Of a stretch of 12,430 nt of DNA, positions 11,261 to 12,430 are shown piece by piece. Source of the stretch: an uncultured Altererythrobacter sp. (GTDB lineage Bacteria > Pseudomonadota > Alphaproteobacteria > Sphingomonadales > Sphingomonadaceae); assembly GCA_946886565.1 (NCBI GenBank), contig CAMPIX010000041.1, positions 1 through 12,430 on the forward strand, given 5' to 3'. A program made the position numbers and the translations under genes. The notes below the pieces were generated by a model, which was given only the letters and a program-made list of their open reading frames with translations, was not told where the DNA came from and searched no databases. Each line of letters opens with the position of its first letter. The stretch's first letter is position 1.

Positions 11261-12430
11261 TTCGTCGTTCATGTCGTCGTCCGAATGTGGCGTGGTCTCG
11301 GGGGCGGTCTCGACGCTGCCGCGCGCCGCCATTTCCTCGACGATCGCTTCCTCGGCCTCGTTCTCGGGATCGGCTTCCTCGTCGATCCGCACCGCGCTGA
11401 CGATCGTTTCGCCCTGCGCCACGTTGAACAGCCGCACGCCGGCCGAGCCGCGCCCGATCACCCGCAGGCTGTCGAGCCCGATGCGGATCAGCTTGGCCTG
11501 GTCGGTCACCAGCATCAGCTGGTCGCGCTGGGTCGCATTGAAGCTCGCGACGACCTGGCCGTTGCGCGCGATATTGTCGATGTTGAGGATACCTTGGCCG
11601 CCGCGGCCGATGCGGCGGTATTCGTAAGCCGAGGAGAGCTTGCCGTAGCCGTTGGCGCAGATCGTGAGGATGAACTGCTCCTTTGCGGCCAGCTCGTCGA
11701 AGCGATCGGCCGCCAGCGCGGGCTCGCCCTCCTTTTCGCCCTTCCACGGGGCGAAACGAAGGTACTGCTCGCGCTCCTCGGCATCGGTGCCGACGCGGTG
11801 GAGGATCGAGAGCGAGACAACCTCGTCCTCGCCCTTGAGGTTCATCCCGCGCACGCCGGTGGAGGTGCGGCTGGTGAACTCGCGCACATCCTCGCCGGCG
11901 AAACGGATCGCCTTGCCGTTGCGGCTCGCGAGCAGCACGTCGTCGGTCGCGTCGAGCAGCGCCACGCCGATCAGCCGGTCGTCGCTCCCTTCCTCGAACT
12001 TCATCGCGTACTTGCCGTTCGACGGGATGTTGGCGAACGCGTCCATCGAATTGCGCCGCACGCTGCCCTTGGCGGTCGCGAACACGACCGAAAGCGCGCC
12101 CCAGCTACCCTCGTCCTCGGGCAGCGGCAGCACGGTGCGGATCGTCTCGCCGTCGTCGAGCGCGGGCAGGAGGTTGACGATCGGCCGGCCGCGGGTGGCC
12201 GGGCCGCCCTCGGGCAGCTTCCACACCTTGAGCCGGTAAACCTTGCCCGCGGTCGAGAAGAACAGCACCGGATTGTGGGTGGAGGTGACGAACATCTCCA
12301 TCACCGCGTCCTCGTCCTTCGTCGCCATGCCGGCGCGGCCCTTGCCGCCGCGGTTCTGCGCGCGGAAGGTGGAGAGCGGGGTGCGCTTGATGTAGCCGTC
12401 GAGCGTGACCGTCACGACCATCTCGTCGCG
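11246..12430 (-). CDS. gyrA: DNA gyrase subunit A, C-terminal domain (partial, 5' part beyond the window)
   Basis: 395 residues are visible, opening with RDEMVVTVTLDGYIKRTP. The GyrA box is Q-N-R-G-G-K-G at 12338-12358, the motif that distinguishes gyrase from ParC and is needed for wrapping DNA and negative supercoiling; position 2 is Asn where E. coli has Arg. Repeated beta-pinwheel blade signatures follow, such as DVLLASRNGKAIRF, LTICANGYGKLSS and LMLVTDQAKLIRI. The protein ends in an acidic tail of about 45 residues rich in Glu and Asp (from RIDEEADPENE). Such tails modulate DNA wrapping in other gyrases. The catalytic Tyr and breakage-reunion domain lie beyond 12430. The gene is convergent with the YhhN gene. 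Identity as GyrA is secure; the exact tail function is inferred. Confidence 0.96.
   Translation of the reverse strand, partial: RDEMVVTVTLDGYIKRTPLSTFRAQNRGGKGRAGMATKDEDAVMEMFVTSTHNPVLFFSTAGKVYRLKVWKLPEGGPATRGRPIVNLLPALDDGETIRTVLPLPEDEGSWGALSVVFATAKGSVRRNSMDAFANIPSNGKYAMKFEEGSDDRLIGVALLDATDDVLLASRNGKAIRFAGEDVREFTSRTSTGVRGMNLKGEDEVVSLSILHRVGTDAEEREQYLRFAPWKGEKEGEPALAADRFDELAAKEQFILTICANGYGKLSSAYEYRRIGRGGQGILNIDNIARNGQVVASFNATQRDQLMLVTDQAKLIRIGLDSLRVIGRGSAGVRLFNVAQGETIVSAVRIDEEADPENEAEEAIVEEMAARGSVETAPETTPHSDDDMNDEPGGE

Noticed and set aside
1..12430. CRISPR arrays, insertion sequences, rRNA or tRNA genes
   Set aside because: No regularly spaced repeats, transposase-like proteins, terminal inverted repeats or RNA gene signatures were seen on either strand.

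Overview
The window is GC-rich chromosomal DNA with dense, overlapping genes. It most likely comes from an alphaproteobacterium, and I would guess Sphingomonadales, perhaps Erythrobacteraceae. The grounds are an E1-beta pyruvate dehydrogenase subunit carrying its own lipoyl domain, a TrmFO-type tRNA methyltransferase, a short squalene/phytoene-synthase-like protein, a GyrA with an 'RGGKG' GyrA box, and vWA-type TadG proteins beside TadE proteins. The taxonomy is an inference from protein style; no marker gene proves it.

Layout. 1-1452 (+): the last codons of pdhA, then pdhB, both pyruvate dehydrogenase E1 subunits. 1471-7881 (-): two tandem copies of one three-gene module, read from high to low coordinates. 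Each copy is a TadG-like protein with a von Willebrand A (vWA) domain, a TadE-like pseudopilin with calcium-loop-like motifs, and a second TadE/TadF-like protein. Copy 2 (7881-4722) comes first, then a 70-base AT-rich gap holding an 8-bp inverted repeat, then copy 1 (4651-1471). Genes inside each copy overlap by 1-4 bases. 8010-9154 (+): a short squalene/phytoene-synthase-like protein and a membrane-anchored protein with three canonical EF-hand loops. 9167-10519 (-): trmFO. 10592-11233 (+): a YhhN-family membrane protein. 11246-12430 (-): the C-terminal part of gyrA, cut by the window edge.

How it works together. pdhA/pdhB make the E1 component of pyruvate dehydrogenase; the E2 gene is not directly downstream. 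The tad-like modules encode inner-membrane-anchored, periplasm- or surface-facing proteins of the Flp/Tad pilus or secretion type, but no Tad ATPase, secretin, prepilin peptidase or Flp pilin lies in the window. They must therefore rely on machinery elsewhere or do something else. The remaining genes are housekeeping or membrane functions with no evident link to the pilus-like genes. The one possible theme is metal binding: MIDAS sites in the TadG proteins, calcium-type loops in the TadE proteins, and a nearby EF-hand protein.

The most interesting part is the duplicated TadG-TadE-TadE/F module. The paralogs keep the MIDAS residues, prepilin-type cleavage sites, cysteine pairs and calcium-like loops, while an inserted segment within the vWA fold has diverged strongly. 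No gap between genes exceeds about 130 bases.
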